In this document: positions 15,380-23,908 of the stretch, piece after piece
Layout of the letters: every line of letters begins with the position of its first letter
Numbering within the stretch: position 1 is the stretch's first letter
DNA from: DASYKS01 sp031404815
GTDB lineage: Bacteria > Acidobacteriota > Thermoanaerobaculia > Multivoradales > UBA5704
Direction of reading: 5' to 3'
Assembly: GCA_031404815.1 (NCBI GenBank)
Contig: JANNIH010000076.1
Span: 1-64,000 of the forward strand
Length of the DNA: 64,000 nt
Position numbers and translations under genes: made by a program
Notes under the pieces: generated by a model
Database searches by the model: none
What the model was told of the DNA's origin: nothing
What the model saw: the letters and a program-made list of their open reading frames with translations, nothing else

Positions 15380-17373
15380 GGGCGCAGCGAACGCCCTGTC
15401 GCATCCGGCAACGCAATTCCCAGGAGATCCGCAAGCGTCGGCGCGAGATCGTAGGGTGCGCTCGGTCCGACCTGCTCACCGGGCCTAAAGGGGGCGCCCC
15501 AAAAGATCAGCGGCACATGAGTGTCGTAGGCGTGGTGCGAGCCATGGCCTGAACCGCGCGCGGGATCCCAATGTATCAGGACGTTCGGCTTCGGGATCAA
15601 GAACGCGTCGCCCGAACGTGCGGCGTCGAAATCGTTGCGCGCAAACCAGGACGGGGCTTTCCGGCCGTCCGCGAGATCGTCGGTCGGCCAGGTCGCCTGC
15701 TCCGAGATCCGGAGGACCTCCGAGATCTCCTCGCCGAACAGCGTCTTCACCACCTGCGGAAACAGCCGATCGAGATCCTGGACGGTCACCGTGCGCTCTG
15801 CCGGGCCGCACGGGCCCTCGATCGAAAGCTTGGGGAACGCCGACCGGTCGTAGGCCACGGTCCACCCTTCGACGCCATAGATCGGCTGGCTGCCGGGCGC
15901 CAGGCAGAGCGCCTCTAAGAGCGCCCGATTCAACCGCTCGCGCACGCTTGGGAAGGAACTCTCCGGGGTTTCTTCGCTCATCAGCCGACCGCCGGTCCGC
16001 GCCTTCCCCTCCTGACGAACGACTTCGGGGAGCGGTGAGAAACCATGGTCGGAGGAGAGGGCGAGGACCACGCGCCCGGCCGGTTCTTCATGGGCCAGAG
16101 CGTCGAGTACTGCGAGCAGGCGCCCGAGCTCAACGTCGAGCCGGCGCAACGCGTCCAGTTCCTCGGCGGATTCGTTGCCGAAGTTGTGCGAAACCACATC
16201 GTGGGCCGAGAACGACAGCGCGAGCAGGTCGGGGACGCCGCGGCGGCCGAGCTTCAAGCCCGGGTCGGCGAGCGTCGCGAGGGCGAGATCGGTGAGCAGC
16301 TGGTCCTGGAGCGGGCTGCCGTAGATGCCGCCGAAATAGCCGCGCGGATCGCCCGTGAGGTCGTGGTCAAACCCCAGTCCGAGATCGGGCACCTGGTAGC
16401 GCGCGAGGTTCGCGGTGGGCTGCGGGAGTCGGGCGCTGTTGGCGGGGCGGGGCAGCGGTTGCCAGAGGGTGCCGAAGCGGCCGACCAGGCGCGCACCGGC
16501 CTGGTTGGCGTTGAACCCTTTGACCAGATCGCGCATGGTGCCGCCGGCGATCCCTTCGGTGTCGTACGCGCTCGAGGTGACGTAGCGGCCGCTGTCGCGG
16601 TCGTACCAGTAGACCAGATGGCGCGGGCTTTTTCCCGCGAGAAAGATCGCACCGCGATCTTTGCCGGAAAGCGCCACCACGCGCGAGTTGGGGCTCGCTT
16701 CGATTAGCCGGTCGGGAAGGGTCGCAATCCGCAGGTTCGCCGGGCCGGCAATCGTGCCGGCAGGCGGGAGCGGCTCTGCCGGTCGGCCGTGGTGCAAGTT
16801 GTAGAGGGCGATCGCATCGTCGCTGTCGAAGACGAGCGTCTCGCCTTTCGGACCCTCGCCGATCCGCGTGGTCGCGGTGTTGCCGATCTCGCCCGAGAGC
16901 TGCCACATTTCGAGCGTCCGCTGGCGGGCGAAAACGTAGATCCGCCCCTCCTGCTCGATCTCGCGGAAGAAGAGCGGCGGCTGGCCGGGGACCCGTGCGA
17001 AATCGGGTTGGTCGGTGCAGTAGAGTCGGCGGAGCCCCTGGCCATTCGGATTCGCCTCGAACCACCGGTTGGCGACGATGCCATGAACCCTGGGCGGCGC
17101 GCCGGTTCCGAGGGAGGCATGTCCGGGCCCGGTCTCGGTGTTGATATGGGCGTAGTGGCACGCGGTCTCGACCTGCCCCTCGGCGAGCAGCCGGGCGAAG
17201 CCGCCATCGAACCAATTCCGATAGCCGGAAAGCCGTGGCCAGCCCAAACCATCGACCGAAACCATCACGACCAGTTTGACCGCGACGGGCGCGGCGTATG
17301 CGACGGGGCATAGGAGGAGCGCCAGGGTGGCGATCCCACCGAAACGGGAGAGGGGGCGAGCAAAGGCGTGCAT
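15376..17373 (-). CDS. Secreted alkaline phosphatase-superfamily phosphodiesterase
   Basis: A 665-residue protein with an N-terminal signal peptide (ATLALLLCPVAYAAP). It belongs to the alkaline phosphatase/type I phosphodiesterase superfamily. Metal ligands and nucleophile are visible: VSVDGLG (Asp about 41), TETGPGHAS with the presumed nucleophile Thr about 81, FSAHDVVSH, SSDHGF at about residue 441 and GHGSHHAYDTHVP at about 612. PafA-like phosphatases have this layout. Substrate cannot be deduced. The region ending GHGSHHAYDTHVPLIFWGAPF is typical of the C-terminus of the family. It acts in the periplasm or outside. Confidence 0.88.
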   Translation of the reverse strand: MHAFARPLSRFGGIATLALLLCPVAYAAPVAVKLVVMVSVDGLGWPRLSGYRNWFDGGFARLLAEGQVETACHYAHINTETGPGHASLGTGAPPRVHGIVANRWFEANPNGQGLRRLYCTDQPDFARVPGQPPLFFREIEQEGRIYVFARQRTLEMWQLSGEIGNTATTRIGEGPKGETLVFDSDDAIALYNLHHGRPAEPLPPAGTIAGPANLRIATLPDRLIEASPNSRVVALSGKDRGAIFLAGKSPRHLVYWYDRDSGRYVTSSAYDTEGIAGGTMRDLVKGFNANQAGARLVGRFGTLWQPLPRPANSARLPQPTANLARYQVPDLGLGFDHDLTGDPRGYFGGIYGSPLQDQLLTDLALATLADPGLKLGRRGVPDLLALSFSAHDVVSHNFGNESAEELDALRRLDVELGRLLAVLDALAHEEPAGRVVLALSSDHGFSPLPEVVRQEGKARTGGRLMSEETPESSFPSVRERLNRALLEALCLAPGSQPIYGVEGWTVAYDRSAFPKLSIEGPCGPAERTVTVQDLDRLFPQVVKTLFGEEISEVLRISEQATWPTDDLADGRKAPSWFARNDFDAARSGDAFLIPKPNVLIHWDPARGSGHGSHHAYDTHVPLIFWGAPFRPGEQVGPSAPYDLAPTLADLLGIALPDATGRSLRP

Positions 17374-17470
17374 CTCCGTAGCTTACTCTCGGATTCGGTC
17401 GCGCCGACGACATTGGGGTGACCGCAACGTGAACTTCACCGGGCCGATCCGCCGGCTGGGGAAGGAGGCT

Positions 17471-18364
17471 TCAATCCCAGTTCTGTTCGACTTTGTCGCT
17501 CTCGATGCGCCAGACGCCTTCAAGCTTATGGAGGAACAGGCTGCCCCGGTAGGAATCGTTCCCTCTGGTGCCCTCTACGGTCAGCTCGGCTTGATCCCCC
17601 TTCGTCCGCCCGCCGGTGATCGCGATCGCCGGTAGGGCGAGGGAAGGGTGGAGGTATAGGAGATCGTTGCGGAAGCTCGTCGACCGCTCCTCATTCGCCT
17701 GATCGACGAAGCTGTCGAGCCGGGCGGCGATCGCCTCGGAGCAGGAGGCCGCGATCGCCTCGCGGTTCATCGCATCGATCGCCGCCCGACAGGCGAGCAG
17801 CCATCGGCCGGGTTCGCCGCCGTCTTTGGGCAGCGCGGTGACCCCGGTCGGCTTCGTGATCGGAACCGCGAGGTTCAGATTGATATCCAGACCGTCGCCG
17901 TCCGGTTCGTCGGCCGCTTTGGTGCGGATCTTGCCTCTCACCACTCCGTCCTCGATCCGCAGGCGCGCCTGCGCCGCCTGCGCGCTCGAGCTGCAGTAGC
18001 CGCACGCGCCGCCGCCGGGCAGGCGGTAGGAGGCGCCTTCCCACGTCGCATCGAGCGCGATGTCGAGGGTGACCGTGCCGGTGTCTTCGGTGGTTTGGCG
18101 GTCGAGCTCACCAACCAGATCGAGCGCATGGTCGAGCGCTTTCCGGTCGAGAACGGTGCCGGTCAGGCGGACTTTGATCACCGTCTCGTCGCCGAAGAAC
18201 CCTTTCCCCTCGTAGGCGAAAGCGTCGGTAACCGAGAAGCTGTCGCCCGCTTTGGCGTAGGTGCCGGAGGCGGCCGTAAGAGCCGGAGCTTTGGTTTTCG
18301 CCGCACAGAGCGGTGAGGCGACCCCAGCGATGAACGAGAACAGGGCGAGCGCGAAGAAAGGCAT
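17471..18364 (-). CDS. Secreted protein of unknown function
   Basis: A 297-residue protein starting at the ATG at 18364, which places a signal peptide (MPFFALALFSFIAGVASPL) at the very N-terminus; the longer frame to 18466 does not. The mature part has the segment GGGACGYCSSSAQAAQ with paired cysteines near residue 120, and the C-terminus GSLFLHKLEGVWRIE resembles the end of NTF2-like or amidase-regulator-like domains. No family is recognised. It lies 47 bp downstream of the membrane glycosyltransferase-like gene and may be co-transcribed with it. Confidence 0.7.
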   Translation of the reverse strand: MPFFALALFSFIAGVASPLCAAKTKAPALTAASGTYAKAGDSFSVTDAFAYEGKGFFGDETVIKVRLTGTVLDRKALDHALDLVGELDRQTTEDTGTVTLDIALDATWEGASYRLPGGGACGYCSSSAQAAQARLRIEDGVVRGKIRTKAADEPDGDGLDINLNLAVPITKPTGVTALPKDGGEPGRWLLACRAAIDAMNREAIAASCSEAIAARLDSFVDQANEERSTSFRNDLLYLHPSLALPAIAITGGRTKGDQAELTVEGTRGNDSYRGSLFLHKLEGVWRIESDKVEQNWD

Positions 18365-18411
18365 CCGGCGCAATGAGATCTCCCGAGTCGAGGTGGGCTG
18401 CCCTTGGAGAG

Positions 18412-19794
18412 TCAATCGAAGGCTTTCTCTTCGGCGGGTGCTGCGACCAGGGCGAGCGCCGCGCACAGGATGCCGGTGACCAGATAGTAGTAGTTGAGGT
18501 GGGCTTGTTTGCTGAACGAGAAGAACGCGATCAAGGTGAGCGCTGCGGCGGTGGAAAATCCGGCAGGGGTGCGCGGACTACGGGCGAGCGCCAAGCCGAG
18601 GGCGGCGAGCGCCGGGAGCGCCGCGAGCGGTGAAAGCGCGAGCGCCAGGGCGGTCGAATCCGGCAGGAGCGCGAGATAGGTGAGCGAGTCGGGTCGGTAG
18701 GGTTGTGCCAGGTGGACCGCGATCACCGAGTTGTAGAACGCGCCCGGGTCCCAGAGGACGAACGGCAGGGTGACCGCGGCGGCGACCCCCAGAGCCTGAA
18801 GCGCCAGCCGTGGCAGTTCCTTCTTCGGCAGACACCAAGGCACGAGCAGCGGCAGGGCCGGGACGATCAGAACCAGATACTGCTTGGTCGCGAGCAGCAG
18901 GCCGAGGAGCCAGGGCGCGCCACGAGGTGCCCGGATGGCGGTCCATAGAAACGCCGCAAAGAGCACCATGACCAACGGCTCGGTCCACGCCTGCTCCAGG
19001 ACGAAGAACCCGCGCGGGTTGAACAGAAAGAGGGCCGCCGCGAGTGCTGAGAAGGGGCTCGGGCGTACGAACGCGATGGCGCCGCCGGCCAGGGTGGTCG
19101 CCACCAGTTGAGCGAAGCGATGGTCGTCAAATAAGAGAAATCCAGGGAACGCGAGCAGCAGGCTCATCGGTGGATAGAGTAGGCCGAAGCGGAGTCGGCC
19201 GCCGACCGACCAGCCGGGGGCGTAGAGCTTCGCCGACTCCTCTGCGCTATAGATGTCGGGCATCGCGAACCGGTAGGGATTCCGTCCCGCGGCAAGCTCG
19301 CGGCTCGCCTCCTGTTGGATGACGAAGACATCGATCGCCGGATTCGGCCGCGAGCGGACGACCCAGACCCCGAGCGCCAGGTGAAGCCCGAGCAGGGCGA
19401 TCGTCAGCTGCTTACGCCGGGTCGGCGGCGCGAAGAAACTGGCGAGACCGAGACCCCCCGCGAGCAGGACGCCGCATTGGATCCAGCTCCAATCCAACGC
19501 GAGGTTGATCGGGGCGCTCGGGTCGGAGTTGAACTGCTCCAGGATCTGGACCGCAAAGACCGCGGCGCCGAAAACGACCAGGGCCCGCGCGCTCGGCCCG
19601 GTGCGACTCTTGGCCGGGAGCCCGACGCTGAGCAGTACACAGCTCACCAGCGCCACGCCCAGCCAGATCAGGCCGAAACGTGAGAACCTGGCGCTCACCT
19701 CGATCGCCTGGCCGAGCGCGAAGATCGCGACCAGCAACGCCCAAGCCGAGGCGCGTTGGCCGGTTGTCGAAGGGAACCCTTCCTGATCGGACAT
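18412..19794 (-). CDS. Polytopic membrane glycosyltransferase-like protein (GT87/DUF2029 type)
   Basis: About 460 residues from the ATG at 19794, with about 11 hydrophobic helices. The first large loop, IDVFVIQQEASRELAAGRNPY, and then FGLLYPPMSLLLAFPG are typical of GT87-like mannosyltransferases that use polyprenyl-phosphate sugars. WTEPLVMVLFAAFLW and LLLATKQYLVLIVP follow as in this family. The acceptor is unknown. It lies 17 bp downstream of the end of the dehydrogenase gene region on the same strand, without an obvious pathway link. Confidence 0.7.
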   Translation of the reverse strand: MSDQEGFPSTTGQRASAWALLVAIFALGQAIEVSARFSRFGLIWLGVALVSCVLLSVGLPAKSRTGPSARALVVFGAAVFAVQILEQFNSDPSAPINLALDWSWIQCGVLLAGGLGLASFFAPPTRRKQLTIALLGLHLALGVWVVRSRPNPAIDVFVIQQEASRELAAGRNPYRFAMPDIYSAEESAKLYAPGWSVGGRLRFGLLYPPMSLLLAFPGFLLFDDHRFAQLVATTLAGGAIAFVRPSPFSALAAALFLFNPRGFFVLEQAWTEPLVMVLFAAFLWTAIRAPRGAPWLLGLLLATKQYLVLIVPALPLLVPWCLPKKELPRLALQALGVAAAVTLPFVLWDPGAFYNSVIAVHLAQPYRPDSLTYLALLPDSTALALALSPLAALPALAALGLALARSPRTPAGFSTAAALTLIAFFSFSKQAHLNYYYLVTGILCAALALVAAPAEEKAFD

Positions 19795-19811
19795 CCGGGC
19801 GCGTCTCGGCC

Positions 19812-21254
19812 CTAGCGAACGATCTTCGCCATCACGTGCTTGATCTGGGTGTAGTCCTCGATCGCGTAGGCCGACATGTCCTTGCCGTAGCCCGATTGTT
19901 TGAACCCGCCGTGGGGCATTTCGGAGACCAGCGGCATGTGGTCGTTGATCCAGACGCAACCGAAGCGGAGCTTCCTCGCGGCATGAAGTGCGCGGTTGAT
20001 GTCGCTCGTCCAGACCGAGGCGGAGAGGCCGTAATCGACATCGTTCGCCCAGGCGATCGCCTCGTCGTCCGAGCCGAACTTGGTGACCGTGACGACCGGT
20101 CCGAAGACCTCCCGTTGCACGATCTCGTCGGTTTGGTGGGTGTCCGCGACGAGCGTCGGCTGGTAGTAAAAGCCGCGACCGTCGCCGACCCGGCCGGCGT
20201 CGCCGCCGGTCAGCACTCGGGCGTGGCTGGTGGCGCGGGCGCGCTCGACGAAGCCGGTCACCCGGTCGCGCTGTTCGGCCGAGACCATCGGCCCGAGCGC
20301 GGTCGATTCGCTGTCGATCGGCCCCATCTCGATCGACTCGATCGCGGGCACCAATCGGTCGAGCAGCGAGTCGTAGATCCCTTCTTTGGCGTAGACCCGG
20401 CAGGCCGCGGTGCAGTCTTGTCCCGAGTTGGCGTAGCCCGCGAACTTGATCGTGGCGACCACGAGATCGAGATCCGCGTCATCGAAGATCACGACCGGCG
20501 CTTTGCCGCCGAGTTCCAGATGTACTTTTTTCAAGGTGGCGGCCGCGGCGCGCGCCACTTCCTTGCCGGTCGCGACATCGCCGGTGAGCGAGACCATGCC
20601 GACTTTAGGGTGGGCGACGAGCGGCGCACCCACGGGAACGCCGTGGCCGGTGATCACGTTCAACACGCCCGGCGGGAAGATGTCGGCGGCCAGCTCGGCG
20701 AGCCGCAACGCTGTGAGCGGTGTCTGCTCGGAGGGTTTGAGCACCACCGTGTTGCCCGCGGCGAGCGCCGGGCCGATCTTCCAGATCGCCATCATCAGCG
20801 GATAGTTCCAGGGCGCGATCAGACCGACCACGCCGATCGGCTCGCGCCGGATCATGCTGGTGTAGCCGGCCAGGTACTCGCCCGCCGCCTTCCCCTCTTG
20901 GCAGCGGGCTGCGCCCGCGAAGAAGCGCAGGTTGTCGACCACGAACGGCAGCTCGGAGCGTGCCAGGGTGATCGGCTTGCCGACATTGCTCGCTTCGAGC
21001 GTCGCGAGTTCTTCGGCGTTTTGCTCGATCCGATCGGCGAGCTTCCCCAGCATCAGGCTGCGCTCGGCCGGGGTCGAATCGAACCAGGATTCAAACGCCG
21101 TGGCCGCCGCGGCGACCGCCCGGTTCACATCCTCGCTCGAACCGTACGGCACGACCGCGAGCGGTTGCTCGGTTCCCGGATGGACGAGGGTTTCGGTTTC
21201 AGCCGAAGCCGACGCGGCCGGCTCGCCGTTGATGAACATCGAATAGGTCTTCAT
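19812..21254 (-). CDS. patD: Gamma-aminobutyraldehyde dehydrogenase (PatD-like)
   Basis: A 480-residue NAD(P)-dependent aldehyde dehydrogenase. The catalytic cysteine lies in SGQDCTAACRVY at about residue 281 and the general base in HLELGGKAP at about 247. Several stretches match E. coli PatD from memory: FFAGAARCQEGKAAGEYL, TSMIRREPIGVV and SEMPHGGFKQSGYGKDMS. It would oxidise 4-aminobutanal to GABA in putrescine breakdown. No putrescine aminotransferase is nearby. The ATG at 21254 gives the usual N-terminus; a longer frame is rejected. A betaine-aldehyde dehydrogenase role is less likely but possible. Confidence 0.85.
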   Translation of the reverse strand: MKTYSMFINGEPAASASAETETLVHPGTEQPLAVVPYGSSEDVNRAVAAAATAFESWFDSTPAERSLMLGKLADRIEQNAEELATLEASNVGKPITLARSELPFVVDNLRFFAGAARCQEGKAAGEYLAGYTSMIRREPIGVVGLIAPWNYPLMMAIWKIGPALAAGNTVVLKPSEQTPLTALRLAELAADIFPPGVLNVITGHGVPVGAPLVAHPKVGMVSLTGDVATGKEVARAAAATLKKVHLELGGKAPVVIFDDADLDLVVATIKFAGYANSGQDCTAACRVYAKEGIYDSLLDRLVPAIESIEMGPIDSESTALGPMVSAEQRDRVTGFVERARATSHARVLTGGDAGRVGDGRGFYYQPTLVADTHQTDEIVQREVFGPVVTVTKFGSDDEAIAWANDVDYGLSASVWTSDINRALHAARKLRFGCVWINDHMPLVSEMPHGGFKQSGYGKDMSAYAIEDYTQIKHVMAKIVR

Positions 21255-21294
21255 ACGCGCTCCGCTTTGGGCATTTCGGGTCGAGGGGAAAGCT

Positions 21295-22059
21295 TTAGAA
21301 GGTAACTGAAGCGCCGAAGGTGATGACGGTCTCGTCCTCCGACGTGCCGGTGAGCGTCGGATCGGCTTCGCGCCGCTCGTCCAAGCTGTCGAGCGCGATC
21401 GAGCGCTGCACCGAGCCGTGGATCGAGACGTTCTCGCGGATCTGGATCGGCACATTGACCCCGATCAGCGCGTCGTTGAGCGCGCCGTCCCCGGCGGCCT
21501 TGTTGTTGTAGCCGAAATCCCAGCCGACCGAGCCGGAGAAGTCCAAGCTCGCCTTGCTGCCGAGCGCGAAGCTGTGCGAGATGCCGACCGTGCCGTAGCC
21601 GCCGTCGACGACATCCAGATCTTGCCAGTAGCTGATTTTGGGCGATAGCGGTCCGCCGAAGCCGAGCGAGCCGTAGACCTCGTAGGTGTCGAGGAAGGCG
21701 ATGATCTCCTCGGCGTCTCGGTTGTACTGATAGCTGACCGCGCCGAGTGTGAGCGTGGCACTCCCGAGCGGAATCGCGTACTCCGCGCCAAAGTCGATCT
21801 CCCGGTAGTCGCCGCCGGGAAGATCGCCGGCATAGCCGTAGCTATAGAGCGAAAAATTGCCGACCCCGAACAGCACGTAGGGGATGGTCACCGGCTCGTC
21901 GTCGAGCAGATCGGAACCGCGGAAAAGGTACTGCGTGCTCCGGTCGACTCCGGCGGTGAAGCTCCAGCTCTTTTCCGGCTCGCCCTGGCCGAAGCCGGGT
22001 AGAGCGACCGTCGCAAGAAGAAGGAAGGCAAGGAACGGCGCGAGACGCGAGATCTTCAT
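21295..22059 (-). CDS. TorF-family putative porin
   Basis: A 254-residue protein with a clear signal peptide (LAFLLLATVALPGFGQ). The mature protein begins SWSFTAGVDRSTQYLFRG, the typical first strand of the TorF (Gcw_chp) putative porin family, and continues with alternating amphipathic strands to a terminal phenylalanine (GASVTF), the outer-membrane beta-barrel signature. The function of the family is not firmly known. It is upstream of patD on the same strand (40 bp), so co-transcription is possible. Confidence 0.82.
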   Translation of the reverse strand: MKISRLAPFLAFLLLATVALPGFGQGEPEKSWSFTAGVDRSTQYLFRGSDLLDDEPVTIPYVLFGVGNFSLYSYGYAGDLPGGDYREIDFGAEYAIPLGSATLTLGAVSYQYNRDAEEIIAFLDTYEVYGSLGFGGPLSPKISYWQDLDVVDGGYGTVGISHSFALGSKASLDFSGSVGWDFGYNNKAAGDGALNDALIGVNVPIQIRENVSIHGSVQRSIALDSLDERREADPTLTGTSEDETVITFGASVTF

Positions 22060-22365
22060 AGGTCATCCCCTCGGGGCAAGTTAGCTCGAAACGCTTTTGG
22101 GCGCCGCAGGAACGCCGCCGATCGGAGCGCTTCGAAGAGTTGAGCCGGCACCAGTCTACTTCGTCCGCGGTCTTGCACAACTCTTGCCTCACGGGGATGC
22201 ACGGGGATGCCTTCCTTGTTCGGCAAGTCCCCGGCGAACGGTTCGCGCCGCCCGTTGGGGGAAGGGCGGAGCGTCTCGCGCCGTGAAGTTGACGCCTGAA
22301 AAACGGGCGGAGAGCGCGCGCGCCTTGCCGCCCAAGCGCGCTGGAACTAAGAACAGCGATCGGTC
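22060..22365. other. Intergenic region between dinD and the porin gene
   Basis: 306 bases with no convincing gene. A tandem duplication of ACGGGGATGC is present at about 22191-22210. A weak minus-strand promoter candidate for the porin gene is TTGTGC (22175-22180) and TAGACT (22153-22158) with a 16-base spacer. Confidence 0.4.
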
Positions 22366-23232
22366 CTAGGAGTTGGAGGGCTCTGGCTTTGGCGGGAGTG
22401 CGCGCGATTGCTTCGGACGGTCCATTTTCGCCAACTCTTTAGCAGTCTGCTTCAGGCCCTTGCGCACGCCCTTGATATCACCGACAAGCGGAAGGCGTTC
22501 AGGCGCTGTGCCCGTGTTGTCGATCATCATCTTGCGCACTTGCTGCCCAACCTGTTTCGCGACTTGCTCAGCGGGGCGCTGACCGAACACGCCTTGCGTC
22601 TGAAGCTTGGCCTCGGTCTCTGTTATCCTGAAGAGGTTACCGGCAAGTTCGCGCTTATCCATGAAATCGAGAAGCGTGCGGCCGTCAGGCAAGCCCTTCA
22701 TCTCCTTCAACTTATTCAGGTTCATGTTGTACATGCCGAGATAGCCGGCATTCTGAAACAAGCCGTAGTCCGTGACGCCCGCTCTTTTGGCCGTGCTGTT
22801 GAGCCCCTTTTCGCGCTCCGAGATGTCATCCCGGATCTGTACGCGTTCAACATCTTGAGCGGCTTGAATGTATTGCCTCGCGGCCTCAGCGAGCCCCGCG
22901 AAGTATTTCTGCGCTGCTGCGACAGTTGGTTTTTTCACGTCACCATTCATTGCTACTAGATAACAAGCAAACCGAGACAGCTTGTAGTCAGGCACAGTGG
23001 CGCCATTATGAACATCAATACTATCGCACTGTGCGAAATTATCCGTAACGGAGATCCCCAGAGTAGAGCACGTGGCGATTGCCCTATTAATGGCTTGGCG
23101 AAACGGCTGGTACGACTCGTAGCCCAGCATGCGCATGAACTCGCGCGCGTACCAGTACTTGCCGCCGTTTATGCGTCCGCAATCCTCGTACGTCGCGCCG
23201 TCATTTTGAAATTCTAGGACGATATTGGACAT
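22366..23232 (-). CDS. dinD: DinD-family DNA damage-inducible protein
   Basis: A 288-residue protein aligning from memory with E. coli DinD over most of its length: REFMRMLGYESYQPFRQAI, KLSRFACYLVAMNGD, QKYFA, LFQNAGYLGMYN and LLDFMDKRELAGNLFRITE. DinD is SOS-induced in E. coli and inhibits RecA-mediated strand exchange. The C-terminus is longer and Pro/Lys-rich (KMDRPKQSRALPPKPEP). Local G+C is visibly lower (about 50-57% on sampled lines) than in neighbours, suggesting acquisition by transfer. No LexA-type palindrome is seen upstream, so SOS control is not supported. Confidence 0.85.
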   Translation of the reverse strand: MSNIVLEFQNDGATYEDCGRINGGKYWYAREFMRMLGYESYQPFRQAINRAIATCSTLGISVTDNFAQCDSIDVHNGATVPDYKLSRFACYLVAMNGDVKKPTVAAAQKYFAGLAEAARQYIQAAQDVERVQIRDDISEREKGLNSTAKRAGVTDYGLFQNAGYLGMYNMNLNKLKEMKGLPDGRTLLDFMDKRELAGNLFRITETEAKLQTQGVFGQRPAEQVAKQVGQQVRKMMIDNTGTAPERLPLVGDIKGVRKGLKQTAKELAKMDRPKQSRALPPKPEPSNS

Positions 23233-23323
23233 GAAGACCCCAGGTCATAAGCGTCCCGAGTCTACACCTTGACAGGCCGATAGTGGGGGGCCGCGCGCAC
23301 TCTCGGGCGAGGAATCCCCGGCC

Positions 23324-23797
23324 CTACCGTCCGCGCGCGGTCTTCATGGCGGCCGTGGCCTCGCGCTCCGCTTCTTTCTTGCGCTCGGTCTCGCGCTTGT
23401 CGTAGAGCTTCTTGCCTTCTGCGAGCACGATTTCCACCTTGATCCAGTTCCCTTTGAGATAGAACGAGAGCGGAATCACGGTCAACCCTTGGATCTGGGT
23501 CCGGCCGTACAGCTTGTCCAGCTCACGGCGCGACAGTAGCAAACGGCGCGGGCGCTCCGGCAGGTGGTTTTCCCGGTTGCCGTGGCTGTACGGGCTGATA
23601 TGCGCGCCGATCAGATAGGCCTGGCCGTTGCGAAACTCGACGTAGCTGTCGCGCAGCTGGACCTTGCCGGAACGGGCGGCCTTCACCTCTGTGCCCGACA
23701 GCTCGAGCCCGGCCTCCAAGCTTTCGAGGATCTGATATTCATGCGTCGCCCGCTTGTTCGACGCGAGCGGACGGATCACCGGTTTCAGGGTCGTCAT
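23324..23797 (-). CDS. smpB: SsrA-binding protein SmpB
   Basis: A 157-residue protein of normal SmpB length. Characteristic segments are NKRATHEYQILESLEAGLEL, GTEVKAARSGKVQLRDSY, LIGAHISPY and NHLPERPRRLLL, followed by a lysine-rich C-terminal tail that becomes helical in the ribosomal mRNA channel. SmpB delivers tmRNA to stalled ribosomes in trans-translation. No tmRNA gene is seen in the flanks. It is divergent from the HEAT-cyclophilin gene (111 bp apart). Confidence 0.97.
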   Translation of the reverse strand: MTTLKPVIRPLASNKRATHEYQILESLEAGLELSGTEVKAARSGKVQLRDSYVEFRNGQAYLIGAHISPYSHGNRENHLPERPRRLLLSRRELDKLYGRTQIQGLTVIPLSFYLKGNWIKVEIVLAEGKKLYDKRETERKKEAEREATAAMKTARGR

Positions 23798-23908
23798 GGG
23801 GGATCACTCTACCAGGGGCCGGAACGAGACTGCCCGGTTCGGACGTAGACTGAAGGGGTTCGCGACCCCCAACTCTTCAACCCGCAGATCAAAGGGAACG
23901 AGACACCC

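Noticed and set aside
23233..23323. LexA-type SOS box upstream of dinD
   Set aside because: No palindromic SOS box of either the CTG-N10-CAG or CGAAC-N4-GTTCG type is visible.
22060..23908. tmRNA gene beside smpB
   Set aside because: No tRNA-like acceptor end or tag-coding region could be recognised in the flanks.
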